DNA of 64,000 nt from Rhinolophus ferrumequinum (lineage: Eukaryota; Chordata; Mammalia; Chiroptera; Rhinolophidae). Under the pieces are notes generated by a model that saw only the letters and a list, made by a program, of their open reading frames with translations, ran no database searches and was not told the origin of the DNA. The stretch spans positions 13,880,292 through 13,944,291 of the forward strand of contig NC_046304.1 in the NCBI RefSeq assembly GCF_004115265.2, written 5' to 3'. The position numbers were made by a program, and so were the translations under genes. The first letter of the stretch is position 1, and the number at the start of each line of letters is the position of its first letter. This document shows, in pieces, positions 43,583 through 57,699 of the stretch.

Positions 43583-44453
43583 TCATTTTCCTGATGTGTT
43601 ATTTTGCTGTTGCTGCTCTGCCAGGGCTTGCTGAAGGCGCATCCGCTTCCGGGAATAGTGCTGCCAGTGCAGAATTTGCTGCTCATCAATAAATTTCGCA
43701 CATTGAGCATTCACCAGCTCCTTGCGGAAGTGTTCATATTGGAGCAGTTCTAACATGTGTAAACACTGAGGGTACCTGGGTTTAAGTTTATAAGTTAATG
43801 ATCAACATAAGTTAAGTCAATAATGCCAAGCTCTGTGTCAGTTACTCAAAAATGAGCTTATACCCTACCACTTCTATAACATCAACTTAGTACACTTGGG
43901 TAGTACAAAGTTTGTTTTTTCCTGCTTAGGCAAAGAAGCTAATGATCAAAAGTCAGCATTAAGCAAATTGTCAAAAGTGAGAAAAGTTAAGTTCTGAAAT
44001 ATTAAGTACCTTGCCCAAGACCACACAGTAACTGGTAAGCGGAGTCAATATTTGGGGGCAAATCATGCTATTCTATTCTGGTGGTTTCCAAGATGAGGAA
44101 CATGAACATTTTAATTTTAGTAATTATGTGTTTAATTGATAACTTATTGGTTTTCCATCATTAAGGATAAAAAGACAATTTGTATTCTAAAAGTCAATTT
44201 CAGAAAGAACTATGCACAAATATTGTACTCTATTATTTCCATGTGGACATACCAATTCTAAAATTACTTTATGTATTCTCTGAGATTGAACAAATATGTA
44301 AGTAAATGTACTATGGATAAAGACAGCCAAATCTCTGGCTATTAGAAAAAGAGACAGATAAAGGGGAAGGCGAGAGTGAACCCAGTTATTGAGCTGGAAT
44401 TGAAAATATCAGTATGAACTTCCGACTTTTAATATATAGATAGATACAGAAAT

Positions 44454-44484
<31 letters not shown>

Positions 44485-47400
44485 GAATTCCTAACTTTGT
44501 GTGCTGAAAGGGCCTAGAAGCAATGAGACTGGTACCAATGAGCACACTTAGTGCCCAGATCGTGGATTTTAAATCATGTTTTCCAGGATACCTTGGAGAA
44601 GTGGCTGATTCCAGGGCTAAGGCAGGGGAAGTACAAGATGAGTCTGGAATATTATGTAGTGTCCAAAAAAAGTGCTCAAAAACTTACGATGAAGGTATGT
44701 TTAAAGTAGTCAGGAGCCAATCTGAAGGGGCCCCGAATGGCCATTATCTGGAATCACTAGAGCAAGAAAATACACAATAATAATCCACAAAATAAAAATA
44801 AGAATCCAAGAGTCCATACTGAAACAAGTTTTTAAATGAATAAATCAGGAACGAGGGAATGTTCCTTACAACTGAATTCCAACTAATAAATATAGAAAGA
44901 ATGATGTAATTGGAAAATCACCATAGTTAAAATTCTTTAAGGCAAGTATCTTCAATAGATGCTAAAATTAGTGGGTAAAAATTATAAAAAAACAAGATAT
45001 TTACATAGTTTCAAAGTATTTCCTCATAAGATACTTATTCAATACAAAAGAAAAAAGTAGTAACCTGATACGGAGAAAATGCAGCCACCACCTCAACCAA
45101 ATGATCAAAATTAACATTACCAGTGGTGGGTAAACTGACTTCCTGTTACTCCTGATGTACAAGATCACTTCTGTGTCACAGTCATGGGGAAAAAAAAGAA
45201 AGACTAAGGAACTCAGAAGACATAACAAAATGCAGCACATGAGCCTAAACTTGATACTGTACCAAACAGAACATTAGTCAGACAGCTGGCAAAATTTGAA
45301 TGAGGTCTGATAATGAGATTAGATAATAAAGTTAGACAGTAATGTTAATGTTCTGATTCTGATGATTGTATTATGGTTTTATAAGATGTGAACATTTAGA
45401 ATATCTGGGTGAAGAATATACGGGAATTCTCTCTACTATTTTTCCAAGCTGTTTTGTAAGTGAAATTATTTCATATAGAAAAGACAAAATTTAAATGAGT
45501 CAATTAAACAACATTAAACCACACAGGAAGTACACAGAGCCAAAATTGTACAAGTAACTAAAGTTCAGAAAACAATGACTACAGCAGTGCTTCTCAAATT
45601 TTAATATGCATATGACTCACTTCTTAAAATGCAGATTCTGATTTACTAGGTCTGGGGTCAGGCCTGAGCTCTGCATTTCTAACAAGCTCCCAAGTGACAC
45701 CAGCACTAAGGACCTCATTGAAGAGCGGGGCCCAATACCACATTACAGGTTTGCTATCTCCACTCCAAAGATTCACGGTTACTTGTAATTGTTGGTAGCT
45801 GAGCCTGGAATGCCCTACTCACACGTACCCTGGCTATTTCCTTTTCAGGAGGGCACTGGTAATTAAAAAGGGTCTGAATACCAGCTCTTCCATTCACCAG
45901 CTGGGTGGCCTTGAACAAGGTACTTAACTTCTCTAAGGTTTAGTTTCTTCATTTGTAAAACAATGTGACAACCAAGAGAATGGTCTCAAGTAGCATTTAG
46001 TCAATAACGGGAATTTAGATACAGTGATCATTTATCAAACTTATAGAAGACAATGCTCAGAATACATTAAATGACACATAAGAAATTAAAAATATTTTGG
46101 TAGGCTACAATTATAGAATTAACAATATGAGGTACAAAAAGAAAGTTCTGCATTTAGATTTTTAAAAAGTGAGCAAATATAAATGGCGAACTCAATTAAT
46201 AATATTAATGGAAATAACTGAAAAATTTTAGTTCACATAAAGCTCCCAGCAAGTCAACAATGGGAATCTTTGCCTCCCACCCACCCCCCAAAAAAGGTAA
46301 TGGAAACTTAAGTTGAACTAATAGAAGTGTAATGTCTGTATGAAGGAAAAAAATGCTATTTGGTCCACTGTACCCTTACATCTGAAGGCCTGTGTTTAGT
46401 TCTTGGCTGAATAACAAAGCACAATTGCAAAATATCCGAAGGAGGGCAGATGAGAAAGGACTGAGGGTAGTTGAGAAAAAGAAATGTAAGAGACATTGTA
46501 GTGCAGATACTGGCTGTTAGTGAAGCAGGTCAAATGGTGGAAAGTGTCAAAAAGTCAGTTGCTCCTCTCAGCTCTAGCCATGTCTTGATTTGCAAGAAAG
46601 GCCTGGAGTTACCAGCTTTTCCAGATTGCAAAAAGTAGCTAGAAATCTGGATTATTACATGAAACTCTACAATCTTTAAATGCTGGCAATTATTAAAATA
46701 AAAACCTGTGCAGACTGAATGATATGCCACAGAAGTTAATTTACAGCCTCTCTTGAATTTAAATACCTGAAGGGCCATTGTCTCCATAGGGCATGGACTG
46801 GTTCTAGATTCAGGGACAAAACTGGGAACACGGGTTGAAGCTACATGGAGGTATATCACAATTTAAAGAAGAACTTTGTAGCATTTAACTAACAATGGAA
46901 TTGGCTGTCCCTGAAGAGAGCAATATGTGCTCACTGGAAACCTAACCACAGTGTAGACAATCATCTCAGCAGCGCTGTGTGTGAACTTGATGGTGTCTAA
47001 GACTAAAGACTCAGTGTCCAACGCTGAGTCTCTAAGTCTACATACATACATGTTGCAATCTAATAAAAAAGTCTTTTCTCTAGATAGTAAGTGGTTGTTT
47101 ATAAGGAGCCAGTAAGGTACAAAGGGTCCTGCAGGCAGGAGGAGGATGTGGGCTTTGTGACTCAGCTATTAGACACATCAGAAAATTGACCAGGACAAAG
47201 TACAAGTATGAAACATTTTCCTCTCAAACTTGTGTTTGTGTAGAAAAAGAAAAAGACAAAAAGTTTCACTACTGCTTTCTGACTACCTAGTTAAAACAAA
47301 GCAGAGGTTCAAATAATTCAAAGATTATTTACCATTAAAAGCAGGTTTGTGATTAACATGCTTCTTGCAATTTAGTACCCCTTAAAATGACAGTATCTGT

Positions 47401-49442
47401 TGCACAGCCTGAATTGTGCGTGCGTGTGTGTGTGTGTGTTTTAAATTAGTACAATACTTGGCACTTAGGAGGCCCTAAAAAAAGAATAGTTGCTATTAAG
47501 ACACAGGTAAGGCTACCTTCTGCACAAAACCTTCCTTACAATTACCTCTTTCTACATTCTTTAATTTTCAGCCCATGGCTATCTCATTTATAGAATTTGG
47601 ATTCCTTGAGGTCAGAAAACCAGTATGTGGTGAATGGTACAAGATAACGTCAGATAAAAAAGCCATATCATATAGCACCTTAGCTTAAGAGACTGGATTT
47701 TATTCTAATGGGAAATCATTGAAAGAGTCTAAGCAAGAAAATAACATGTGTGATTTACATTTTTAAGAGATCAATATGGCTTCTGTGTATGAAATTATTT
47801 TCCTTTGTTTAGCTGAGGATGGTGTGGAGGGGGGAAGGTAAGAGTGGAAGCAGAGATAACCAGTGAGTAGATTACTGCAGTAATTCAAGTTAGAGATGAG
47901 TGTGTCAAGTAAGGCGGTGCCAACTAAAAGAAGTGGAGACATTCAAAATATATTCTTTCCAGTGTGAAACTAAGAAGTCTGTTAAATAGCAGTGTTTTGG
48001 AGTATAATAAGGTATATACATATTTAGGACTATAAAAATTAAACTTACTTTAGATACTTGGCATATTCTGGTTCTTTCCAGTAAAGCAAGTACTTAAGAT
48101 AATTAACAAAAGCTTTGTCTTTGAAGTAACCTCTCTGGGCAAGAACTGAAAGGCATAAAAAAAAAAGAATACATCTGTAGAGCAAACCAATCCTTGGACT
48201 ACTGATTTGTGATTCCTAACATAAAGAATTCACTTATTTAACATCCCCACCACCAACACACACTAATTTCAAAAAACAAGTCCAATTTTGCTCAAATATA
48301 TACACACACACACATATATATATACACACACATATATGTAGTATGTATATACACCAGTATAAGTGTAGCAGTAATTCCATTCAATTGAGAATGTATAAAA
48401 GTAGACACTATTATGAATTGCAACTGTTCTGTCAGAAATCATTAACAGCTACTCAATTCAATGAGGTGCTCAACAACTTACAATTAAGGTAATTTGGGTT
48501 GGCTAAACATTGCACAAATTCCAACTCCAACTGAAACCGAAGTCGATTTCCAGCATCATCTAGGAGAGAAGATAGCAAAAATCATCCCAAATGGAGGTCA
48601 TTGTACATAATATTGATTTGTAGAAAGAAAACCGGAAAGAAACCTGACCAATGCTGAGATACATTTCTACATAAAGGACAGGTGATCGTTTTTCCCTAAC
48701 CTGGGTGTGAAAGGAGATAAACCTTTCTTAGAAGGCGAAGAAACGCAAAGCCCTGATTAGAAGGAGTAAGTTAGAAGTTTCTCTACAGTTAAAGAGATGT
48801 CATCAAAGAAAACAAGAAACACCGGAGGCAGGATATTTATCTCCTGTGAGCCACTATGTAAGGATTTTAACAATGATCACTGCGGTAAGTGGTAATAACT
48901 GTGCCTTCCTCTATTTTAATAATGCGTTACGACAACTGTTCCGTGATTAAGCAAAAGCTAAGTGAATGCTAAATCAATCAGGAAAACGTTTAGAATCCAA
49001 GCTGAAAAAGAGATGGAGTTGTTGCAAGATCACGGAGTGTGTGCATTTGTGAGAAGCGTCAGTGGCAGAAAAATATACAAGCGTGTCGACGTATTTCAAA
49101 CTTCTGCAGTTCATTCGAGAGGCAGGAAACAAATAGAGACGGTTTAAGATTGAACTCTCGGTTAGTCTTGCCCAGGCCAGAAAGCCCGTGGGATCGGTGT
49201 TTTGATTAGCAAGTGAGGAAAAAAAGGTCTGCGAACAAATCTGACTCTGAAAAGGCCGAACTACCTTCGCCTTTCCAGACGCTAGAAGAGCCCTCGCGCC
49301 TCCGGGTCCGAACTCTTACCCCGCCAGGAGTTAGGAGTCCGGGGAAGCCGGAGGAGATGTCTGGGCCCGAGATAGTTCTCTTCGCGAAAACTCCCGGCTC
49401 AGAGAGCTACTGACCTGTCTCCATAGCGACAGCTGCGGCCAT
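43583..49442 (-). CDS. MED31: MED31 (SOH1), Mediator subunit 31, 4 exons, 131 aa
   Basis: Known role: conserved subunit of the Mediator middle module that contacts the MED7 N-terminus and helps RNA polymerase II transcription. Coding exons in order: 49442-49415, 48559-48482, 48145-48049, 43775-43583 (396 nt with stop), all GT-AG with matching phases. The protein begins MAAAVAMETDDAGNRLRFQL and holds the SOH1 core VQCLANPNYLNFLAQRGYF, then YLKYLLYWKEPEYAKYLKYP and CLHMLELLQYEHFRKELVN. It ends in a Gln/Asn-rich tail, QQQQNNTSGK. Length equals human MED31. A 4.3-kb last intron (43776-48048) contains L1 and MIR debris. It appears intact. The 3' UTR end was not located. Confidence 0.98.
43985..44080 (-). 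mobile_element. MIR SINE fragment, antisense
   Basis: AGTACCTTGCCCAAGACCAC followed by ACAGTAACTGGTAAGCGGAG is antisense MIR core, in the MED31 last intron. Confidence 0.6.
44454..44480 (+). repeat. (AC)n microsatellite
   Basis: AC tract at the left edge of the L1M-type 3' UTR relic in the MED31 intron. Confidence 0.9.
44490..45490 (+). mobile_element. L1M-type 3' UTR relic in MED31 intron
   Basis: Parallel to 30640-32150: GGCCTAGAAGCAATGAGACT, GTGGCTGATTCCAGGGCTAA, a TAGATGCTAAAATTAGTGGG block and GTGAAATTATTTCATATAGA. It is preceded by an (AC)n tract at 44454-44480. Confidence 0.65.
45583..45740 (+). mobile_element. Short hAT-type MER fragment
   Basis: CAGTGCTTCTCAAATTTTAA followed by AATGCAGATTCTGATTTACT and AACAAGCTCCCAAGTGACAC. 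The same family is seen at about 1870-2045. Subfamily not assigned. Confidence 0.6.
45860..45985 (+). mobile_element. MIR SINE fragment
   Basis: CAGCTGGGTGGCCTTGAACA, AGGTACTTAACTTCTCTAAG and CATTTGTAAAACAATGTGAC show the MIR pattern. Confidence 0.65.
47690..47960 (-). mobile_element. L2 fragment, antisense, in MED31 intron
   Basis: The order GAAATCATTGAAAGAGTCTA, ATCAATATGGCTTCTGTG and ATTACTGCAGTAATTCAAG corresponds to antisense L2. A similar fragment lies at about 23480-23650 in a KIAA0753 intron. Confidence 0.5.
48297..48352 (+). repeat. Mixed TA/CA simple repeat
   Basis: Alternating ATATAC and CACACA tracts in the MED31 intron between the exons at 48049 and 48482. Confidence 0.8.
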
Positions 49443-50285
<843 letters not shown>

Positions 50286-50929
50286 AATGCTTCCGAGGGG
50301 TCATGAAAAGCCATGGCCCTCAGCCAGGACGGAGTTGCCTCCAGTTTGCAGCCACCCAGCTGCCAGGTGAACCAATCATCTTTGATTTCATGGAAACAGC
50401 CCCATAAATCAATGTAAGAAGCCGCCAAGCTACGGTATCCGGACTCAGCCAACATTTATTGACCATGCTGCACCTTGGACCATCCTACCTCTGATCCAGG
50501 CAGCTATTTTAACTTGAAGCCAGCACAAAACGTTTTCAGGCCCATGATACTGTATAAATTGAGTTGGTGGACAGAGAGGCTGTTTGAACCTCAGCCAGGT
50601 GAGTTTGAGATTCATAGTCCCTGAACAACCATTGCTTCAAACCTAGGCACAGGGAGCAAACTGAAATGATAACCAGTGGAGTGAGGATAACGGCTGCTAA
50701 AAACTTGAGGTACAAGGAACAGACTTTCATTAATTAATTAATTGGCTTTTGTTTATGTTTCGAAATGAGCATTTTCTTTATACTAAGCTCTGTACATGGT
50801 ACCCCCAGCCACACACTTTTTAAAATAGGTCACGTGTAGTTAAAAATGAAAGTCAACAACATCAACAATCAAGAATAATCTTATAGGGGAAACTTGACCT
50901 AAAATTTGAGGAGCTGGAATGGAGGAATA

Positions 50930-52205
50930 TTTATCGAGTACCTACTCTATCCCAGAAGGTATTCTAGCACTTGGGCGATGGCAGTGAACAAGGGAGACAG
51001 AGCCCAGCTCTTGAGGAGCTTACACTCCGGTGAAGAGGCGGACAACAAATGACAAAATCACAGTTTTCTCTTCTGATTAACCCTATAAAGGAAATAAATG
51101 CGTAATGGGATAGAGAATGGAGGTAAGGGGTTTCTTTCGGTAGGGTGATCAGGGATAGCCTTGCTGACGAAGTATCATTTGAGCTGAAATTTGTGTGGGT
51201 CAAGAGTGGGCCATGCAAAGATCTAGGAAGAGCGCATTCTAGGCAGAGGGAACAGCAAGTGCAAAGAGTGGATGGGAGCAAGCTTGGACTGTTCAAGGAA
51301 AGAAAGAAGATCAGTGTGGCTGGAGCTTAGTGAGGGACAGCATGGTATGGAAGAGAGGACGTGAGAGAAGTAGGCAGGGGCCAGTTCAGCGACATGTTGT
51401 AAGCCACGGTAAGGAGCTTGGGTTGTATTCTAAGGTCAATGGAAAGACCTTGGAAGGTTTTCCGCTGGGGAGTGACATGATGCAATTTATATTTTCAAAA
51501 TATCCTGGCTTCTGGGTGTAGGATGTAGGACCATGGTTCTCCACTATGGGTGGTTTTGCCCCCTGCCAATTTTTGTTTGTCACAGTTTGGTGGCCGGGGT
51601 GGGAGGAAGGTTTGTGACTGGCCTCTGGTAGTTGGAGACTACGCATGCTGCTAAACAGCTTATAGTTCACAAGACAGCACACACCCCTCTCCCCGCCACA
51701 CACACACCAAACAATTACTTAGCCCAAAATGTCAATAGTTTGAGATTGAGAAACCCTGATGGAGGGGCCAAGGGAGGAAACGAGAGCTAGTTAGGAATCG
51801 AACGCCATGGTCTCGTAAGAAGTGGCGGTGGCTCGTATCGGAGTTGTGGAAGTGGAGCTAGAGAAAAGAAGGCAGATTAGGGATGGGTTTAGAGGCAGAG
51901 CTGACGTGACCGAGGAATATGGAGGTGAGGGAAAGAGGAATAGAAGAATCAAGGATGACTTCTGAGTTTTGGCTTGAGCAGTGTGGTGTATGGCGGTGGT
52001 GTGGCCATTTATAAGAAATACTAGGAGGAGACCAGGTTTCGGAAGGAAAATCAGTTCTGTTTTGGCCATGCTGAGTTTGAGATGCCTGTGCAACACCCAA
52101 ATAGAGACGCTGAGTGGTAGTTCAATGCAAGACGCTGACCACTGTGTGAGAGGTGAGGACTGGAAATGAAAATGTGGGGCCGTCAATACATAGATGATCT
52201 TGAAA
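50930..52205 (-). mobile_element. L2 relic, antisense, split by a MER5A-like element
   Basis: The reverse complement reads as L2 (CR1-clade LINE). Plus-strand signatures are GAGCTTACACTCCGG, ATTCTAGGCAGAGGGAACAGC (as separate shorter matches), GGGGAGTGACATGATG and CATGCTGAGTTTGAGATGCC. A hAT MER5A-like element interrupts it at 51537-51765. Confidence 0.7.
51537..51765 (+). mobile_element. MER5A-like hAT-Charlie MITE
   Basis: Begins GGTTCTCCACTATGGGTGGTTTTG and ends AAAATGTCAATAGTTTGAGA then TTGAGAAACCCTG (read as separate matches), with GCTGCTAAACAGC inside. Inserted in antisense L2. Confidence 0.75.
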
Positions 52206-52611
52206 GCCATGGGACTGAGGGACTACCATCTGCCAATCTGTCTCGCTCATTCTGTGCTGCATGAATGGATTTGAGATCTTGTCCTTCGGGGAGACCAGCT
52301 GGCTGAACACTTCTTCCCTCCGTCTCATCCCCACAGGGCCTGGCTTGACCTACCTAATGTTTCTCTGCCTGTAGTCATCTGGTAGCCACCAATACGTGAG
52401 AAGGTTTGCACTAAAATGTTAGATGTTTCAGAGAACTTGACGTTCACAGTAAACATTACACTGTTCCTGGGAAGAAGGTCTCAAAACAAAGGTTCGAAAG
52501 TTCAAGTTTTGGGGTGTATTTTTTGTGGGAGACGGGGGTGCATGGATATTAATGTGTATCCTAGCCCCAGGTTCTTATGGGATGGCTGAAGAATGACTGA
52601 ACTGATCTATT

Positions 52612-52835
52612 ACAGTGGTTCTCAACTGGGGGCAGTTTTGCCTTGCAGCGGACACTTGGCAATGTCTGAAGATATTTTTGTCACAACTGTAGGTGTTGGA
52701 TGCTACTGGCATCTAGTGGGTAGAGGCCAGAGACGCCGCTAAACATCCTACAATGCATACGTTATTCCCTACCCAGCCCCTGACAACAAAGAAGCACTGG
52801 GTCCAAAATGTCAGTAGTACCAAGACTGAAAACCT
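52612..52835 (+). mobile_element. MER5A-like hAT-Charlie MITE
   Basis: CAGTGGTTCTCAACTGGGGG at left, then GGCATCTAGTGGGTAGAGGC, CGCTAAACATCCTACAATGC and AAAATGTCAGTAGTACCAAG. This is a close match to the MER5A pattern. Confidence 0.85.
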
Positions 52836-52839
52836 TGAA

Positions 52840-54370
52840 GCTTCTAGCAGCTTAGAAAGCTGAAGCATGGTCCATTGCGGGGAACACCCCACTAGTAATA
52901 GCAGGATTATGCTATGGGAGAGGTTTAGAGGTAGCAACCTCTGTCAAATGTCAGGGCAGGAGCTCTCAGAGGAGAGGAATATATTGCTTTTTGAGGAGAC
53001 CTTACGTCTCTGTTTTCAATAATCTGTGTGATGTTTACCCCAGGAGGAAACCAGTCCCATCTAGCAGCATGTAAATGACCTTGATTCTGTGGGACCTCAT
53101 TGTGAGGTAGAGTGTTTGCTGTTTCCAGGCGCTGTGCTAAGTCCATACCCACATTTCTTCATTTAATTACAGGAGAGAGTGCACTAGGGGCTCAGGCCAG
53201 CGGAATGAACGTTACAGAACCGCAGAGGCTACCTTCATGCTTCCACCTCATAAAACTTCCGCTAGAAACTAATAATTAGACTTCGGAATTTGGGTCTTTG
53301 GTGAGCTTACTAACTCTTTTCAACATGATAGACCATGTGCATTATAGACAAACACTCTCTTCACCAGTGTTTTTTAAATGAACAAAGTTGTTGCTTTTCT
53401 TTGACAATGTTCATTGTTGTCTTTATTACAAAAGTGATACGTGCTTAATGTCACAAATGAAATAATTCAAAGGTGTGTAAAGAAAAATTTAGTAATTTGT
53501 CATCATTCCATTTCCATCCTCTGGAAATAATGTCAGCAACTTGGAATATATCCTTCTAGACTTTTCTGCATTAACTACTTCTATCCCCCTTCTTCGTACC
53601 TGTAAGACTGGTTGGCGGGTTACTGTGAAAAAGCCAAACACTGGGTTTCTAGATGATTTTGAAGGATATAAGATTCTGGTAGCTTCTTTTTGTTATCCTT
53701 GTTTCATACGAAGGGTTTTACCTAGGTTTCTTCCTCCCAATTTCATTTATCCCTGTTTCAAAACTGAAATCCAAAAAGGAATACCCAGAGCAAGCAAGTG
53801 TCAAAAAAAAGATAAGAGACACGAAGAAAAGCAGGTGACGAGATATTTGCTGTACACACTGTTTTACACATCAGATCCTACAGCTGTAAAATGATCACGT
53901 GTTAAAGAAGCTTATGTCTGTCATAATGTTTAATGTACCTGCTGTGTGTTATAAGTGTCTGCTGCTCATACCGTGTGTCAGCATTCTCCCCACACTGTCT
54001 GCTTCTGGAAGCTCCAAAGGAGCTTGGTGCTGCTGTATCTGTGACATGGTACATGATGCCACATACACGTGCTCAGTAAAGAGCAAACAACAATGCTGTG
54101 CCTCCATTCCCGCCATGAAAGCCTGGAATGGCTCCACCTGCTTACCCTTGGATTTGTTGAGCTCAGACATAGCTGTGGCTGGCCTTCCGTTGTTGCCCAA
54201 TAGGTTAGGTTGAAAAATAAGTACAAGTCAGCACCTGTCATTTTCTTCATAATCCATCCACTCATTTATATGTAAGCTGAGGGCAGCTTACAAAGTTTGT
54301 CACATGTATTTGCTACCAGTTGTATTGAAAATAACTTGAAAAGAACGCTGTTAATAGGATAATCTTTCCC
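52840..54370. other. Intergenic DNA, nothing recognised
   Basis: No gene and no confident repeat. The frame at 53541-53894 is short, lacks similarity, and sits in AT-rich sequence. Ends at the LTR-like interval. Confidence 0.5.
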
Positions 54371-54372
54371 TG

Positions 54373-55022
54373 TCGCATGCAGCGCAACACAGGCAGTGAG
54401 AGAACGAGAAGGGGCCGCGAAGGGTTAAGAAAGAAACAGAACTCAAAGTTTTGAAACAGGGGCCAAGGGTCTCACAGCCTCAAAGGACTGAGAGCCCCGA
54501 ATCGGGCCACCTTGGGGCTTTTATTGATGCACATACAAAGAAGTAGCATTGTTTTCTCCACGGTCTGTGAGTCTCATACATCATACCAGAAAACTGGTTC
54601 ACACCAATCACCTTGCCTGCCGAAAGTCCTGTGATGTATTAGTAGTTGTTGTTTGTACCTCCTCAGGGGACAAAACCTTTATGCTGAAACTTGCTGAGAA
54701 GGAGAACTGATGCTATCAAATCTAGAATCACTTCCCAAGCAGGTTGTGGGAAGGAATACAGCCACAGAGGCAGAAGCTCTCCTTAGATGGGGGAAAGTGG
54801 GGGTCTATGCCCACCTCTATCAACCCCGTGCGTTTTCCTGATGGTCCCCACGTGACTGTGCCTGTCTTAGGTCATTCCTCTGTTGAGGAATCTTACCCGT
54901 TATTGGCTAGCCAGCCATCCTTTGGGGCCAAGCAAGGAGACATAAGGTGTAAGCACAAAGGTGAAGCAAAGTCCCTGAAAGGAACAGTCTCCCAGACTCT
55001 TCTTTCTTTTTAGGTGTAGGCA
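54373..55022 (-). mobile_element. Possible solo LTR of an endogenous retrovirus (fossil)
   Basis: Read on the minus strand, the interval starts TG, carries an AATAAAAGCCCC polyadenylation-signal block with an R/U5-like segment after it, and ends CA. Size (about 650 bp) and layout fit a solo LTR. No internal region or target duplication was recognised, and the family is unassigned. Confidence 0.4.
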
Positions 55023-55577
55023 CGAGGGGACAGACGGGCAGGCAGCTGCATGACAACATTTCCCCAGATCACACAAGCCATGGGGAGAATTAAGAGCCCA
55101 ACCAGTGAGGTTTTGGCTCAAGTCCTCACGTAGCTCTTCCAGGATTCCTGGTTCTGCATCCTTGCTGTTGCTCCCATCCCAGTATGGCTAGTACGACTAC
55201 CCAAGCCCTGGATACCCAGCTTCTACAGAGTTCCGCAGGCTTATATGGGTTCCACATGTTATTAGGCTAGAGAAAGAATTTACAGCTTAAAACTTTTTTT
55301 TTCAAAACAGTTGATCTTCATGGTACAGATGGAAAAACTGAAGTCCATAGAAGCCAAAAGTAACTTACCAAGAGCAAAGGTTCTTGCAACCACTATTTAC
55401 TGCCTCCCAGGATGGTTTCTTTTAATAGTCCAAGAAAGGTATGTATAGTGTCTTTAACATCAATTTACAGTTAGCATGGTAGATAATACTTAATAGAAAA
55501 GGAAGAAAGAAATAACTTTTATATGCAATTGTATAGAGCACTCATTCCTGTGAGGCTCCAAAAACATCTCATTACTA

Positions 55578-55785
55578 CAGAGGATGCCAAAAAAATGTAC
55601 ACACCTTTTAAGAAAGCAAAAAAACTATATTAAAATGATAATATTCAATATATACCAATAACAAAAGATGACTACTAGTCACAATTGACTTCTGCAATTA
55701 CAAGAGGGGCTCAAAGTGGTTACCATCAGCGTGATTTTGATACGGTTTTTCTTAAAATGTGTATACATTTCTTTGGTACCCTCTG
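55578..55785 (-). mobile_element. Mariner-type deletion derivative, copy D, further deleted
   Basis: Same termini (CAGAGGATGCCAAAAAAATG, and TTTGGTACCCTCTG at right) with TA on both sides. It lacks the conserved segment between the GTTACCATCAGCGT block and the terminal repeat, so it is a secondary deletion product. Confidence 0.8.
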
Positions 55786-55799
55786 TATTTTGAAGCTCT

Positions 55800-57350
55800 G
55801 TTATTAGATGCATAAACCTTTAGCATCATCATGTCTGCTTGATAAATTGGCCTCTTTATCATTAATAAATTACTTTCTTTAGCCCTAATAATACTCTTTG
55901 CTGTGAAATCTATTTTATTTGATGTTAACATAGCTGCCCCAGCTTTCTTTTGATTATTGTTAAGATGGTACACCTTGTTCTACCCTTTTACTTTCAACCT
56001 ATTTGTATCTTTATATCTAAAATGGATCTATTGTATCATATAGTTGGGTTTTTTTAATCCAACTTAATAATTTCTGCTAATATGGGAATGTTTTGACAAT
56101 TTATATTTTCTGTAATTATTGATATGGTTGGATTTAAATCTACCATCTAGCTGTTTGTTTTCTGTTTGTTCTCTCTGGTCATTGTTCCCCTTTTTTCCTT
56201 TTTCCTTTTGTATTAGTATTTTTAATTACTCCGTTTCATCTCCTTTGTTGGCTGTTACTCTTTCATTTTATATTAGTAGTCTCATTAGGATTTATAGTAT
56301 ACATTTTTAACTTATCATATTCTACCTTTACTTGATGTGTAGTGTAAGAACCTTACAACAGTGTACTTCCATTTTTCCTGGGCTTTTTGCTATTATTGTG
56401 ATACATTTTACTTGTATGTATGTTATAAACCCCACAGTACACTGGTAACATATTTGCTTTAAACAGTTGATTAGCTTTTAAAGGAATTTAAATAATAACT
56501 TTTAAAAACTCTTTATATTTCCTCGCATAGTTAGCATTTTGGTGCTCTTCTTATCTTTATGTAGATCCAGACTTCCGTCTAGTAGCATTTTCCTTCTACT
56601 TAAAGGACTTCTTTAATCATTTTTTTCTAGTGGAAATGAATTCTTTCCATTTTCGTATGTCCAAAAAAGTGTAGATTTTGCCCTCTTTTTTTATATATGT
56701 TTTTCCTGGGTAAAGAATTCTTATTTTCTTTTTCTTCCAGTACTTTAACAGTGTTATTTCACTGCATTCTGATTTGCATTATTTTCAACTAGAAACCTTG
56801 CTCTGTCCTACTAATCTTTGTTCCTCTGTACAAAGACTTCTCTATGACTTTTAATGTGTCTTCATTATCATTAGTTTTAAGCAATTGGATTATGAGGTGC
56901 CTTTATGTAGTTTTCCTCATGTTTCTTGTACTTGGGGTTCATTGTGTTTTTTTGGATCTGTGGTTTTATAGTTTTCATCAAGTTTAGAAATTGTTTGGCT
57001 CTTATTTCTTGAAATATTTTTTCTGCCACACTATCCTCATGGATTCCAATTAAAGGTACAGTAGGCCATTGATTCTATTCTTTTTCTTTTTAGTCTCTTT
57101 TTTCTCTGTATTTCACTGGATAATGTCTATTGCTATGTCTTTAAGTTCACTAATCTTTTATCTGCAATGTTTAATCTGTCATAAATACTATCCAGTAGTT
57201 TTTGTTTGTTTGTTTGTTTGTTTGTTTGTTTGTTTTCAGTTATCTCAAACAGAATGGTAAATTCAATCCCTGTTACTCCACCCTGGCAGGAAGCTGCCTC
57301 TTTAATGAATATGTTTCATTGGACATTAACTTTACAATTTAATCTTTAGA
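55800..57350. mobile_element. Old L1-derived AT-rich relic
   Basis: T-rich sequence such as GATATGGTTGGATTTAAATC and TTGAAATATTTTTTCTGCC resembles older L1M internal or 5' sequence in reverse. It contains a (TTTG)n tract at 57199-57236. The mariner derivative 55578-55785 abuts it. Subfamily and borders are uncertain. Confidence 0.5.
57199..57236 (+). repeat. (TTTG)n microsatellite
   Basis: About nine TTTG units in the AT-rich L1-like relic. Confidence 0.9.
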
Positions 57351-57699
57351 TCACAGAACAGTCAGGTGTATCTGTGACTGAATGTGGAATTATAAGTCAG
57401 AGATGGATAGTGTAACTGTCTCCCAGAGAGGGGCTACAATGATTGTTGGGACTTTGTGTCCCTTTTGGGGGGGAGATGGTAATAACATCTTTCTTTCAGT
57501 GAAGCATAGTTGCATTGTGTTAGAAACAACTTTTTTTTTCTTGTGTGGAAGTTCGTTAGCCAATATAATGGGCTGTGGCAGTTGTGTTTGTCCCTTGACT
57601 CCAAATCCTTCCTCTATATTCCACTTTGTGGCTGATGCTGTGACTGCACAAACCGCATTTCTGTTTCACCCCCAGGCCCACGTTGCACTCTGGCAATAA

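Noticed and set aside
49418-49431. Second X-box-like motif GTCTCCATAGCGAC at the MED31 start
   Set aside because: One constrained position is wrong (AGCGAC instead of AGCAAC), and the sequence is fixed by the MED31 codons for the MAMET region.
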